From Nitratireductor aquibiodomus NL21 = JCM 21793 (GTDB lineage Bacteria; Pseudomonadota; Alphaproteobacteria; Rhizobiales; Rhizobiaceae): DNA of 64,000 nt. The notes beneath the pieces are model-generated. The model made no database searches. It worked only from the letters and a program-made list of their open reading frames with translations, and was not told the origin of the DNA. Where the stretch lies: NCBI RefSeq assembly GCF_000615975.1, contig NZ_BAMP01000007.1, forward strand, positions 1 through 64,000, written 5' to 3'. Position numbers and translations under genes: made by a program. Shown here piece by piece: positions 46,180 through 55,843 of this stretch (its first letter is position 1; the number at the start of each line of letters is the position of its first letter).

Positions 46180-47135
46180 ATGCGCAATCCATATGACGTT
46201 TTGGGCGTGGCCAAAAACGCCTCGTCCAAGGAGATAAAATCGGCTTACCGAAAGCTGGCGAAGCAATATCATCCGGATCAGAAGCCGGACGATCCGAAGG
46301 CCAAGGAACGCTTTGCCGAGATCGGGCAGGCCTATGAGATACTGGGCGACGAGAAGCAGCGCGGCGCTTTCGACCGCGGCGAGATCGATGCCGAGGGCAA
46401 ACCGCGTTTTGCTGGCTTTGAAGGCGCCGGTGCAGGTGGCGACCCGTTTGCGGGCTTCCGCCGTTCCGGCCGTGGCGGGCCCGGAGCCCAGCATTTCGAG
46501 TTCAGAAGCGGCGGTCCCGATGGCGCCGGCTTCAGCGGTGCGGACATTTTCAGCCAGATTTTCGGCGACGCATTCTCTCAGGGCGGCTCTGCAGGGCATG
46601 CCGGCAGGGGCGCCGTACGGCTGGTGGCACCAGACGTCCCACTGGCATGGGCGACCTGAACGCGACACTGGATGTCGACATTGAGGACGTGGCAAAGGCT
46701 GCCAAGGTGACGGCGATTTTCCCGGGTGGGCGGCGCATCGCGGTCAAGCTGCCACGTTATGTGGAGGATGGGCAGACCATCCGCCTCAAGGGGCAGGGCG
46801 AGGAGACGCCGTTCGGCGAGCGCGGCGATGCGCTGGTCAAGCTGCGTTTCAGGACGCATCCGCGCTACCGGGTCGAGGGGCGCGATCTGCATGTGGACCT
46901 GCCGGTGAGCCTGCGTGATGCGGTTCTGGGCGCGAAAGTGCCTGTCGAAACGCCGACCGGAAGGCTGGCGCTGACGGTTCCGGCGTGGACCAGCTCGGGC
47001 AAGGCGATGCGCCTCAAGGGGCAGGGGCTGCCGCGCAAGACCGAGGGCAATGGCGATCTCTACGCCCATGTCCAGATCATGCTGCCGGAGGGCGGAGACC
47101 CTGCTCTGGAGGCATTGTTCCGCCAATCTGCTTGA
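46180..47135 (+). CDS. DnaJ C-terminal-domain chaperone (CbpA-like), frameshifted
   Basis: A co-chaperone of DnaK, 318 residues after repair. The J domain is at the N-terminus (residues 1-70) with the HPD motif in [12 protein letters not shown] Gly/Phe-rich region follows, then the substrate-binding C-terminal domains ([51 protein letters not shown]). The zinc-finger domain of true DnaJ is absent. One base is missing near 46614, in the linker before the second domain; with it the sequence continues through [17 protein letters not shown]. Confidence 0.83.
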
Positions 47136-47290
47136 TGCCTTGGCCGGGCTGTGCGATAGGGCTGCCGGTTTATCGCATTGCGCGACCGGAGAATCGCCGG
47201 CACGTGCGGGTGCAGAACACAGGATGATGAAGCGGCGCGCCTTCAGGTGAAAGCATGACGCTTCGGCAATTGAATTCGGAGAACCATTCC

Positions 47291-48109
47291 ATGACCAATG
47301 GCAATGGCCTGATGGCCGGAAAGCGCGGACTCATTCTGGGGGTCGCCAACAACCGCTCGATCGCCTGGGGGATCGCCAAGGCATGCGCCAATGCGGGCGC
47401 GGAACTGGCGCTTACCTATCAGGGTGATGCTCTGAAGAAGCGGGTTGAGCCGCTGGCTGAAGAACTCGGTGCGATTGTCGCCGGTCATTGCGATGTGACC
47501 GACATGGACAGCGTGGATGCGGTGTTCAAGAAGCTTGAGAAGGAGTGGGGAAAGCTGGACTTTCTTGTCCATGCGGTGGCCTTCTCCGACAAGGATGAGC
47601 TGACCGGCCGTTATGTCGACACGAGCCGCGACAATTTCCTGCGCAGCATGGATATTTCGGTCTACTCGCTGACGGCGCTTGCAAAGCGCGCCGAGCCGCT
47701 GATGAGCGATGGCGGGTCGATCCTGACGCTGACCTATTACGGCGCCGAGAAGGTGATGCCGCATTACAACGTCATGGGTGTTGCCAAGGCAGCGCTTGAG
47801 GCGAGCGTGCGTTATCTGGCGGTGGACATGGGTGGAAACAATATCCGCGTCAACGCGATTTCGGCGGGCCCGATCAAGACGCTTGCCGCTTCCGGCATTG
47901 GCGATTTCCGCTATATCCTGCGCTGGAATGAATACAACTCGCCCCTGAAGCGCGTTGTCACCACCGACGAAGTGGGCGATTCAGCACTTTACATGCTCTC
48001 GCACCTTTCGCGCGGCGTGACCGGAGAAGTGCTGCATGTGGATTCAGGCTACCATGTCGTCGGCATGAAGGCGGTTGATGCTCCCGACATCTCCGTCGTG
48101 ACGGAGTAG
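47291..48109 (+). CDS. fabI: enoyl-acyl carrier protein reductase (NADH)
   Basis: A 272-residue short-chain-dehydrogenase-fold reductase, the last step of each fatty-acid elongation cycle. Signature parts are ILGVANNRSIAWGIAKACA, TLTYYGAEKVMPHYNVMGVAKAALE (Tyr-x6-Lys active site) and SAGPIKTLAASGI; it is also the target class of triclosan. The start at 47291 has GGAGAA before it. Confidence 0.94.
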   Translation: MTNGNGLMAGKRGLILGVANNRSIAWGIAKACANAGAELALTYQGDALKKRVEPLAEELGAIVAGHCDVTDMDSVDAVFKKLEKEWGKLDFLVHAVAFSDKDELTGRYVDTSRDNFLRSMDISVYSLTALAKRAEPLMSDGGSILTLTYYGAEKVMPHYNVMGVAKAALEASVRYLAVDMGGNNIRVNAISAGPIKTLAASGIGDFRYILRWNEYNSPLKRVVTTDEVGDSALYMLSHLSRGVTGEVLHVDSGYHVVGMKAVDAPDISVVTE

Positions 48110-48124
48110 GCACGAAGGCGCATT

Positions 48125-48715
48125 GTGCTTCCATTGCTATACATCATTCGCCACGGCCAGACCGCTTGGAACGTGGAAGAGCGTCTGCAGGGACAGGCCG
48201 ATACGGACATCAATGCGGTTGGTCAGGTTCAGGCCGACCGCAATGGCATCCGTCTTGCCGATCTTCTGAACCACGATGCTGACGGCTTCGATTTCGTTGC
48301 AAGCCCGCTGCGGCGCACACGCGAAACCATGGAGCGCGTGCGTGCAGGGCTTGGCCTTCCGCGCGAAGGCTATCGGACCGACCCGCGGCTGATGGAATTG
48401 AATTTCGGCGACTGGCAGGGCTTTACCTATGCCGAACTGGAAGCTGCCGAACCCGGCTGCACGGCGGGGCGCTCCAGCGACAAATGGGGTTTTGTGCCGC
48501 CCGGTGAAGCCGCCGAGAGCTATGAGACGCTCGCCGAGCGCGTAAAACCCTGGCTGGAAGAGGTGGAAGGCCCCACGGTGTGCGTGACCCATGGCGGGGT
48601 CATCCGGTCGCTCCTTTATCTTACGGGGCATGCTTCAAGCGACGAGGCCGCAGCACTCGTCATCCCGCAGGACAGGATTCTCCGGTTTGACAACGGCGCG
48701 GTGGACTGGCTCTGA
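48125..48715 (+). CDS. histidine phosphatase family protein (phosphoglycerate mutase-like)
   Basis: A 196-residue phosphatase. The phosphate-accepting histidine lies in YIIRHGQTAWN near the start, and the second histidine in THGGVIRSLL; SPLRRTRETMERVR and ELNFGDWQGFTY are typical. Gene starts with GTG at 48125, 15 bases after fabI, so they are probably co-transcribed. The substrate is not known. Confidence 0.83.
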   Translation: MLPLLYIIRHGQTAWNVEERLQGQADTDINAVGQVQADRNGIRLADLLNHDADGFDFVASPLRRTRETMERVRAGLGLPREGYRTDPRLMELNFGDWQGFTYAELEAAEPGCTAGRSSDKWGFVPPGEAAESYETLAERVKPWLEEVEGPTVCVTHGGVIRSLLYLTGHASSDEAAALVIPQDRILRFDNGAVDWL

Positions 48716-48718
48716 AGC

Positions 48719-48967
48719 TTATTCAGGCAACAGCATGTCGGTGATCTGCTTCACGCCGTCATCGACTTCGCGGTAGGCCAGAATGACACTCATGCCCGGT
48801 TCGATGGCGGAGACGTCCATTTCGCCCGGCAGTTTGTAGGTCTGTCCATTGTCCAGGGTGATGGTCAGCTTCTCCGGGTCGACATTGGAGACCGTGCCCT
48901 CCGCATCAAGGGCGAAGGCGGAGGAAGCGAGCATGAATAAGCCCATTGCTGCAGCGAAAATGCGCAT
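48719..48967 (-). CDS. DUF1344 periplasmic protein
   Basis: An 82-residue secreted protein. The signal peptide (residues 1-19, MRIFAAAMGLFMLASSAFA) precedes a small beta domain with EGTVSNVDPEKLTITLDNG and AIEPGMSVILAYR. DUF1344 is a small rhizobial family of unknown role. GAGAGG lies before the ATG at 48967. The stop is three bases from the end of the phosphatase gene on the other strand. Confidence 0.8.
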   Translation of the reverse strand: MRIFAAAMGLFMLASSAFALDAEGTVSNVDPEKLTITLDNGQTYKLPGEMDVSAIEPGMSVILAYREVDDGVKQITDMLLPE

Positions 48968-49168
48968 TCCATACCTCTCGGATTTCGACTTGGGCACCAG
49001 TTCTCGTGGCGCGGATTCGAACGATTTCTTAAACCACCTAAATGTGTCAAAACTTGCGCATTAAGCAATCCGGTTTGACCACATTCGCAAAGGTCAATAG
49101 AAGCGGGGCGACCGGCCGGCGACAACAGCGCAATGGTCGCTCTGTCTGATCTGTGGAAGCCTGCATTC

Positions 49169-50269
49169 ATGTCTCACAACACATTCGGCCATCTGTTTCG
49201 TGTCACCACCTGGGGCGAGAGCCATGGCCCGGCCATCGGCTGTGTGGTCGACGGGTGCCCGCCGGGCATTCGTTTCACGCAGGCCGACATCCAGGCCGAG
49301 CTCGACAGGCGGCGGCCGGGGCAGTCGCGCTTCGTCACGCAGCGGCGTGAGCCGGACGCGGTGAAGATCCTGTCAGGTGTGCTGCCGGACGAGGATGGTG
49401 AAACGCTGATCACCACTGGCACGCCGGTTTCCATGCTGATCGAGAATGTCGACCAGCGCTCCAAGGATTACGGCGAGATCGCAAAACGCTACCGGCCGGG
49501 GCATGCCGACTACACCTATGAGACCAAATACGGTCTGCGCGACTATCGCGGTGGCGGGCGCTCTTCGGCGCGCGAGACCGCAACGCGGGTTGCTGCCGGC
49601 GCGCTTGCCCGCAAGGTGGTGCCGGGCATGACTGTGCGCGCCGCTCTGGTTGCCATGGGCGAAAAGGAAATCGACCGGGCGAACTGGACCTGGGATTTCA
49701 TCGGTGATGCGGAAAACCCGTTTTTTACGCCGGACCCGAAGTCCGTTCCGGTCTTTACCGAATATCTCGATGGCATTCGCAAGGCCGGCTCCTCGGTGGG
49801 GGCAGTCATTGAGGTGGTGGCGGAAGGGGTGCCGGCGGGGCTCGGTGCGCCAGTCTATGCCAAGCTTGATCAGGATATCTGCGCCAATCTCATGTCGATC
49901 AACGCCGTCAAGGGCGTTGAGATCGGCAACGGTTTCGAGGCGGCGCGCATCACCGGCGAGGAAAACGCCGACGAGATGAGGATGGGCAATGACGGCACGC
50001 CGCGTTTCCTGAGCAACAATGCCGGCGGCATTCTGGGCGGCATCTCCACCGGTGAGCCCATCGTCGCGCGCTTTGCCGTCAAGCCGACCTCGTCGATCCT
50101 GACGCCGCGCCAGAGCATCGACAGGGATGGCAATGAGGTCGACGTTCTGACCAAGGGCAGGCACGACCCGTGTGTGGGCATCCGCGCCGTGCCGATCGCC
50201 GAGGCGATGGTTGCCTGCGCGATTGCCGATCATTACCTGCGCCACCGCGGCCAGACAGGCCGCATCTGA
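49169..50269 (+). CDS. aroC: chorismate synthase
   Basis: A 366-residue FMN-dependent enzyme, the last step of the shikimate pathway. It shows [19 protein letters not shown], the conserved [14 protein letters not shown], the [18 protein letters not shown] segment and the [17 protein letters not shown] region. The ATG at 49169 is the conventional start. It is followed by ribB after 14 bases. Confidence 0.95.
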   Translation: MSHNTFGHLFRVTTWGESHGPAIGCVVDGCPPGIRFTQADIQAELDRRRPGQSRFVTQRREPDAVKILSGVLPDEDGETLITTGTPVSMLIENVDQRSKDYGEIAKRYRPGHADYTYETKYGLRDYRGGGRSSARETATRVAAGALARKVVPGMTVRAALVAMGEKEIDRANWTWDFIGDAENPFFTPDPKSVPVFTEYLDGIRKAGSSVGAVIEVVAEGVPAGLGAPVYAKLDQDICANLMSINAVKGVEIGNGFEAARITGEENADEMRMGNDGTPRFLSNNAGGILGGISTGEPIVARFAVKPTSSILTPRQSIDRDGNEVDVLTKGRHDPCVGIRAVPIAEAMVACAIADHYLRHRGQTGRI

Positions 50270-50283
50270 CGGAGTTTTCTTGC

Positions 50284-51383
50284 ATGCCCTATGACCAGAA
50301 GAAGGTCGTTGAAGCCCTGCGCGCCTTTGAGAAGGGCGAGATGGTCGTCGTCATGGACGATGACGGACGCGAGAACGAGGGCGACATCATCGTTGCGGCG
50401 GTGCACTGCACACCGGAGAAGATGGCGTTCATCGTGCGTCACACATCGGGCATCGTCTGCGCGCCCATGCCGCATGGCGAGGCGCGGCGGCTGAACCTTG
50501 CGCCCATGGTGGCCGAGAACGATGCACCGCATGCGACGGCCTTCACCGTCAGCGTCGATTTCAAACATGGCACCACGACCGGCATTTCGGCCGAGGACCG
50601 CACACTGACGGTGCGCAATCTGGCGAACCCGAATGTGGGACCGGGCGATTTCGTGCGTCCGGGCCATATCTTCCCGCTGGTCGCGCGTGAGGGCGGGGTG
50701 CTGATGCGCTCGGGCCACACGGAAGCTGCTGTCGATCTGTGCAAGCTCGCCGGGCTGCCCCCCATCGGCGTCATCTGCGAGTTGGTGAATGACGACGGCA
50801 CCGTGATGCGCGGACCGCAGGTTTCGGCCTTTGCGGAGAAGAACGGGCTGATGCAGGTGTCGGTTGCCGATCTCATCGCCTATCGCCAGCGGCAGGAAAC
50901 GCTGGTCGAGCGGGTGGCGAGTTTTGACATCGACACGCCAAGCGGGCCGGCAAAAGCGCATGCCTACACGCTTCCCTGGGAAGTGATGCAGCATGTGGCA
51001 ATCGTCTTCGGCGACATTCGTGACGGGGTGGATATCCCCGTCAGGCTCCACACCGAGGATGTCATGGCGGATGTGTTTGGCACGGAGGAGCGCCTGCACG
51101 AAGCAATGAACGCATGGTCGGCCTTGGCCGTGGCGTTCTGGTCTATCTGCGCGAAGGCTCGGTGGGCGTTGCCCATGAGAACCGGCGGCGCCCTGCAGGC
51201 AGCGATCGCGAGGACCATGACGAGGCGCTGCGGCGGGAAAGCGAGTGGCGCGAGATCGGCCTTGGGGCACAGATACTCAAGGATCTCGGCATTTCCTCCA
51301 TCAAACTGATGGCCTCGCGCGAGCGCCACTATGTCGGGCTTGAAGGCTTCGGCATCGAGATCGCCTCGACCGATATCGTCTGA
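50284..51383 (+). CDS. ribB: 3,4-dihydroxy-2-butanone-4-phosphate synthase with degenerate GTP cyclohydrolase II-like domain, frameshifted
   Basis: A 366-residue protein after repair. The N-terminal 200 residues form the RibB domain (VVMDDDGRENEGDII, RHTSGIVCAPM, RSGHTEAAVDLCKLAG). The C-terminal half has the fold pattern of GTP cyclohydrolase II but lacks the zinc cysteines: the place where CLTGD...CDC is expected reads VRLHTEDVMADVFGTEERL. Such fusions are known in Proteobacteria as RibBX and supply only the butanone phosphate. A base is missing near 51112; the rest of the protein (MVGLGRGVLVYLREGS and so on) is in another frame. Confidence 0.85.
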
Positions 51384-51393
51384 ACCCGGTGAA

Positions 51394-51418
51394 ACAGGTC
51401 CGGCTCATCCGGACCTGT
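51394..51418. terminator. hairpin between convergent ribB and MFS genes
   Basis: ACAGGTCCGG (51394-51403) and CCGGACCTGT (51409-51418) pair perfectly over a five-base loop. The T run is weak. Confidence 0.55.
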
Positions 51419-51440
51419 CTCCCGTCTGCGCCAGGCGGTT

Positions 51441-52658
51441 TTACTCGGCTGGCTGGAACGCCGTGTCAGCCCTGGCGCGGCGCTCGCCGGCGAGGCTCCT
51501 CTGGCCGAGCAGAACCGTCAACAGGGCCGAAAAACCAGCCGCCACCGAGACCCAGAAACCGTTCTGCGGCCCGAATGCATCGATCACCCAGCCGGCAACA
51601 AACGAGCCGAGCGCCATGCCGATGCCGATACCGGTCATGACCCAGGTAATCCCCTCCGTCAGCATGGCCGGCGACACGCGGCGCTCGATCACGCCGAATG
51701 CGGTAATGAAGGTGGGCGAGACGGCAAGGCCGCTAACGAACACCGCCACGGCGAGCAGAGGCACTGTATCGGCGAAGAGAAGCGGCAGCGTGGTGAAGGC
51801 GATGACGGCCACGGCGATCGCGAGCTGGCGCTGCAGGGGCATTTTGAGGTTGAGCGCGCCGATGACGATGCCGATCAGGAACGAGCCAACGGCGTAGACG
51901 CCGATGACGAGGCTGGCGGCACCTGGCTGGCCGAGGGCCTTGGTGATGGCCACGGAGCTGACTTCAGCCGTGGCGAAGATGGCACCGACGAAGATCAGGG
52001 CAAGTGTGACGATCTGGACCGAGCGCAGGCGGATCGCGGAATGCGCTGGCCCGTCTCCGGCAGGGCGTATGCCCGGTTCGGTGGAGCGCTGCAGCACGAA
52101 GGCCGCCGTGCCGAAGGCGAGGAAGAGCGTGCTGGCGAGCATCCCGGCTTCCGGGAAGAATGAGACGCTCAGGCCCACCGAAAGAGAAGCACCGGCGATA
52201 TAGACCAGCTCGTCGGCGACCGATTCGAATGCGAATGCGGTGTTGAGCTCGGGGCGGCCATGGAAGATCTCCGTCCAGCGGGAGCGCACCATGGCCGGGA
52301 TGCTGGGCATGGTTGCTGCGGCGAGAGCTGCGGCAAACAGTGTCCATAATGGCCAGTCGCGGTTTGCCGCGACAATGAGCACCAGAAACGCGATGACGGA
52401 AATCGTGGCGAACGGCGTCAGCACGGCGCTCTGGCCGCGCCGGTCGACGAGGCGGGATATCTGCGGTGCGACGAAGGCATTGGTCAGGGCGAAGGTGGCG
52501 GAGACGGCACCGGCGAGCCAGTATTCGCCATGGGTCTGCGATAGCATGGCGACGATGCCGATCGGCGCCATGGCAATGGGCAGGCGGGCGAAGAAACCGG
52601 CAGCTGCGAAGCCCTTGGCACCCGGTGCCTTGAAGATCTGGCGATAGGGGTTAGGCAT
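51441..52658 (-). CDS. major facilitator superfamily transporter
   Basis: A 405-residue inner-membrane carrier with the hydrophobicity of twelve helices. The loop between helices 2 and 3 carries APQISRLVDRRGQSAVL, the family's A motif. A divergent TetR gene with three operator palindromes lies 119 bases upstream. This layout is typical of efflux pumps regulated by their own substrate. The substrate is unknown. Confidence 0.82.
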   Translation of the reverse strand: MPNPYRQIFKAPGAKGFAAAGFFARLPIAMAPIGIVAMLSQTHGEYWLAGAVSATFALTNAFVAPQISRLVDRRGQSAVLTPFATISVIAFLVLIVAANRDWPLWTLFAAALAAATMPSIPAMVRSRWTEIFHGRPELNTAFAFESVADELVYIAGASLSVGLSVSFFPEAGMLASTLFLAFGTAAFVLQRSTEPGIRPAGDGPAHSAIRLRSVQIVTLALIFVGAIFATAEVSSVAITKALGQPGAASLVIGVYAVGSFLIGIVIGALNLKMPLQRQLAIAVAVIAFTTLPLLFADTVPLLAVAVFVSGLAVSPTFITAFGVIERRVSPAMLTEGITWVMTGIGIGMALGSFVAGWVIDAFGPQNGFWVSVAAGFSALLTVLLGQRSLAGERRARADTAFQPAE

Positions 52659-52693
52659 TGGAGTGATCCTTGATGCGGAGTCGGGAGTGGTTT

Positions 52694-52763
52694 ACATACG
52701 CGGCGTATGTGGGTTAGATAATTACATACGTAACGTATGTCAATTGATATACGTCGCGTATGT
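52694..52763. promoter_or_regulatory. three TetR-type operator palindromes
   Basis: The three 17-base inverted repeats are at 52694-52710 (ACATACGC-G-GCGTATGT, perfect 8-base arms), 52724-52740 (ACATACGT-A-ACGTATGT, perfect) and 52747-52763 (ATATACGT-C-GCGTATGT, imperfect). Centres are 30 and 23 bases apart. They lie between the divergent MFS and TetR genes and end 14 bases before the TetR start codon. Confidence 0.88.
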
Positions 52764-52777
52764 GAATGGAGACTGGA

Positions 52778-53383
52778 ATGGCGCACAAACCGCGCAGTGA
52801 AATGATCGCTGAAACCAGAGCCAAGCTCGTCGCCGCCGCGCGGGAGGCCTTTGGGCGGGTCGGCTATGCGAATGCCTCAATGGACGATTTCACCGCGGGA
52901 GCCGGCCTGACACGCGGAGCGCTCTACCACCATTTCGGCGGAAAGCAGGGCCTCCTGGAAGCGGTCATCACGCAGATCGATGCGGAAATGTCGGCGCGGC
53001 TGAACGGTGTGTCGGCACGCTTTTCAGACCCCTGGCAGGGGTTCGTGGAGGAATGCGTTGGCTATATCGAGATGGCGCTGGAGCCTGAAATCCAGCGCAT
53101 CATGCTGCTTGATGGGCCGGCGGTTCTGGGCAATCCGTTCAACTGGCCCAACCAGCCGGGCTGCATCCGTTCCCTGACGAACAGTCTCAAAAGGCTTGTC
53201 GCGGACGGACAGGCTGATGTGGCGGATCCGGAAGCGACGGCGCGCCTTGTCAGCGGCGCAAGCCTCCATGCATCGCTCTGGATCGCAAACTCAGATGATC
53301 CCGAGGCGACATCGAAGCGCGCCGTCGCCGCCTTCAAGCGCCTGCTCGAAGGTCTGCGCACAGGCGCCCCTTCCTCCGGTTGA
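52778..53383 (+). CDS. TetR-family repressor of the divergent MFS gene
   Basis: A 201-residue regulator. The N-terminal helix-turn-helix (about residues 28-50) contains ASMDDFTAGAGLTRGALYHHFGGKQG, the canonical TetR recognition sequence. The C-terminal ligand domain is less conserved. GGAGACTGGA precedes the ATG at 52778; the ATG four codons upstream is less likely. Direct control of itself and the divergent transporter is inferred from the three palindromes between them. Confidence 0.85.
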   Translation: MAHKPRSEMIAETRAKLVAAAREAFGRVGYANASMDDFTAGAGLTRGALYHHFGGKQGLLEAVITQIDAEMSARLNGVSARFSDPWQGFVEECVGYIEMALEPEIQRIMLLDGPAVLGNPFNWPNQPGCIRSLTNSLKRLVADGQADVADPEATARLVSGASLHASLWIANSDDPEATSKRAVAAFKRLLEGLRTGAPSSG

Positions 53384-53450
53384 CAATCCGGCCGCATCGT
53401 TCATCCTCCCAGGGAAACGGCAGGAGAGCTGTTCGCAGGGGGGCTGTTCC

Positions 53451-54436
53451 ATGTGGGATTTCGATATTGGCAGGACGCTGGCGATCATGGGCCGGACATG
53501 GCCTTTCATCGTGCTGCGCATGCTGGTCTATTTCGGTATCACGACGGCCTATATCTTCGCCACCGGAACGGGGGCGGGCGTCGGCTACGGTGTGGGTCAT
53601 ATCTCGAGCGATCCCGGCGGTCCGGGTACATTTGCGCTCTGGGGCGGCATTGTCGGCTTTGGGCTGGTTTCCGCAATCGTCTACTGGATTCGCGAATACA
53701 TCCTCTACATCGTCAAGGCCGGCCATATCGCGGTGATGGTGCATCTGATCGACGGGCGGGATGTGCCCGATGGCAAGAACCAGATCACCTATGCGCGTCA
53801 GGAAGTGACGGCGCGTTTTGCCGAGGCGAATGTGCTTTTTGTTCTCGATCAGCTCGTAAAGGGCGTGATTCGCGTCTTGACCGGACTGCTGGGCGGGATT
53901 GCCGGTTTTCTGCCTATTCCCGGCCTCGACACACTCATGCGTTTCGTCAACACGGTGATCCGCATTGCGCTTACCTATGTCGATGAGATCATCCTTGGTT
54001 ACAACATCCGCATCGGTTCCAGCACACCGTTCGAGACCGCACGGCAGGGCGTGGTGCTCTATGCCCAGAATGGCAGGACCATGCTGAAGAACGCTGTCTG
54101 GCTGGCGCTCTTCATGTGGCTTCTGACTTTTGTCGTCTTCCTCGTCATGCTGGCACCGGCCGGAGCGATCCTCTACGCCATGCCGGGGCAACTGGCGGGC
54201 TGGGCCTTTGTGCTGGCCATTGTCTTTGCATGGGCGGTGAAGGCCGCGCTCATCGAGCCCTTTGCCATTGCCGCGCTGATGTCCGTCTATTTCAAGGTTA
54301 TCGAGGGACAGACACCCAATCGCGAATGGGATGAGCGGCTGAGCAGCGCATCAAGCAGTTCCGCGAATTGAAGGAACGGGCGCTGGAAACCGTGGGTGTC
54401 CGTTCACGTGCAACGCCGGCAAAACCAGCAGGGTGA
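53451..54436 (+). CDS. polytopic membrane protein of unknown function, frameshifted near the end
   Basis: A 328-residue protein after repair. Hydrophobic segments lie at about residues 15-40 (FIVLRMLVYFGITTAYIFAT), 60-85, 160-185, 220-250 and 255-290, with a Gly-rich first loop (GTGAGVGYGVGH). The reading frame ends early at 54371, after SSASSSSAN. Adding a base near 54354 gives a more plausible charged C-terminus (SKQFRELKERALE and so on) ending at 54436. No family is recognised. It lies between the TetR gene and an HDAC-like gene, all on the same strand. Confidence 0.6.
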
Positions 54437-54510
54437 AACCTTGTTGACATGCGGGCAAAGCGCGACAACCCGTCATGGCCAAGCCATGGTTTGGCCACTA
54501 CACTTATGGG

Positions 54511-55437
54511 ATGAGAACCCGCTTCTATACACACCCGATCTGTCGTGAGCACCTCACGCCGCCCGGCCACCCCGAGCGGCCCGATCGCCTGCGGGTGATC
54601 GTCGACCGGCTGGACGACGAGCCCTTCGCCTATCTCGAACGGCTTGAGGCACCGCTGGCTGATGAAGAGACGGTGCTTCTCGCGCACCCGGCCGAGCATC
54701 TCGACAAGGTGAAGGCCAGCATTCCGGACGAGGGGCTGGCCGTGATTGATGATGACACGACCGTGAGTCCGAAGAGCCTGGAGGCCGCGCTGACGGCCAT
54801 CGGCGGGGCACTGGCCGGCGTGGACGACGTGTTTTCGGGCGAGGCCGGGAACGTTTTTGTCGCCGGACGTCCGCCCGGCCACCATGCCGAGAAGAACCGG
54901 GCCATGGGCTTCTGCCTCTTCAACAATGCCGCCATTGCAGCCCGTCACGCGCAGAAGAAACACGGTGCAGAGCGCATCGCCATCGTCGACTGGGATGTGC
55001 ATCACGGCAATGGAACCCAGGATATCTTCTGGGACGATCCGAGTGTGCTCTACTGCTCCACGCACCAGATGCCGCTTTACCCGGGCACGGGTGCAGCCCA
55101 TGAAACGGGCGCCGGCAATATCGTCAACGCGCCGCTGCCTGCAGGCTCCGGTTCGGAGGCTTTCCGCGAGGCGTTCGACGAAAAGGTGCTGCCGGCGATC
55201 GACCGGTTTGCGCCGGACCTGATCATCATCTCCGCCGGTTTCGATGCTCACCGGCGCGACCCGCTGGCGGAACTCAATCTGGAGGCCGACGATTTCGACT
55301 GGGCGACCGGCGTTCTGATGGAGCGGGCCGACCGTTTGTCACAGGGGCGGGTTGTCAGCCTGCTTGAAGGTGGGTACGACCTGCAGGGGCTTTCCGTGTC
55401 GGTCGCTGCGCATGTCGGCCGTTTGTTGAAGGGATAA
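54511..55437 (+). CDS. histone deacetylase superfamily protein (AcuC/HDAH-like)
   Basis: A 308-residue zinc hydrolase. The active-site segments are GRPPGHHAEKNRAMGFCLFN, VDWDVHHGNGTQDIFW, STHQMPLYPGTGAAHETG and LIIISAGFDAHRRDPLAEL, ending with LLEGGYDLQGL. Bacterial members deacetylate polyamines, acetoin-related proteins or other acyl-lysine substrates; the substrate is open. The ATG at 54511 fits family starts; an in-frame start at 54475 also exists. The stop is followed after three bases by xseB, so the two are co-transcribed. Confidence 0.87.
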   Translation: MRTRFYTHPICREHLTPPGHPERPDRLRVIVDRLDDEPFAYLERLEAPLADEETVLLAHPAEHLDKVKASIPDEGLAVIDDDTTVSPKSLEAALTAIGGALAGVDDVFSGEAGNVFVAGRPPGHHAEKNRAMGFCLFNNAAIAARHAQKKHGAERIAIVDWDVHHGNGTQDIFWDDPSVLYCSTHQMPLYPGTGAAHETGAGNIVNAPLPAGSGSEAFREAFDEKVLPAIDRFAPDLIIISAGFDAHRRDPLAELNLEADDFDWATGVLMERADRLSQGRVVSLLEGGYDLQGLSVSVAAHVGRLLKG

Positions 55438-55440
55438 GAG

Positions 55441-55692
55441 ATGGCCGAAGAAGCCAACAGCGACATCAAGGGCATGAGCTTCGAGCAGGCGCTCGAGGCG
55501 CTGGAGAAGATCGTTGAGGATCTCGAGCGTGGCGATGTGCCGCTCGACCAGTCGATCAGGATTTATGAGCGCGGCGAGGCGCTGAAGAAGCATTGCGATC
55601 AGCTTCTGAAGTCTGCCGAGGACAAGGTGGAGAAGATCCGCCTGTCGCGTGAAGGCCAGGCCGCCGGCAGCGAGCCGCTCGACGAGGGCTGA
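55441..55692 (+). CDS. xseB: exodeoxyribonuclease VII small subunit
   Basis: An 83-residue helical protein with [27 protein letters not shown] and [11 protein letters not shown], which match XseB throughout. It binds the XseA nuclease, not encoded here. It lies three bases after the HDAC-like gene and upstream of dxs, a common arrangement in Alphaproteobacteria. Confidence 0.93.
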   Translation: MAEEANSDIKGMSFEQALEALEKIVEDLERGDVPLDQSIRIYERGEALKKHCDQLLKSAEDKVEKIRLSREGQAAGSEPLDEG

Positions 55693-55843
55693 GCCCGAAA
55701 TAATTTCGAGACGGGCAGCCTCTGTACATTTGTTTGTGCGGAGGTTGTTTTGTATTCGGGGTTCGAAAATCAGGTTCCGGTGAAACTGTACTGTTTCATC
55801 GCATTGCGTTTACTTTGCTTGGCCGAAGCCCTATGTCGAAGTG

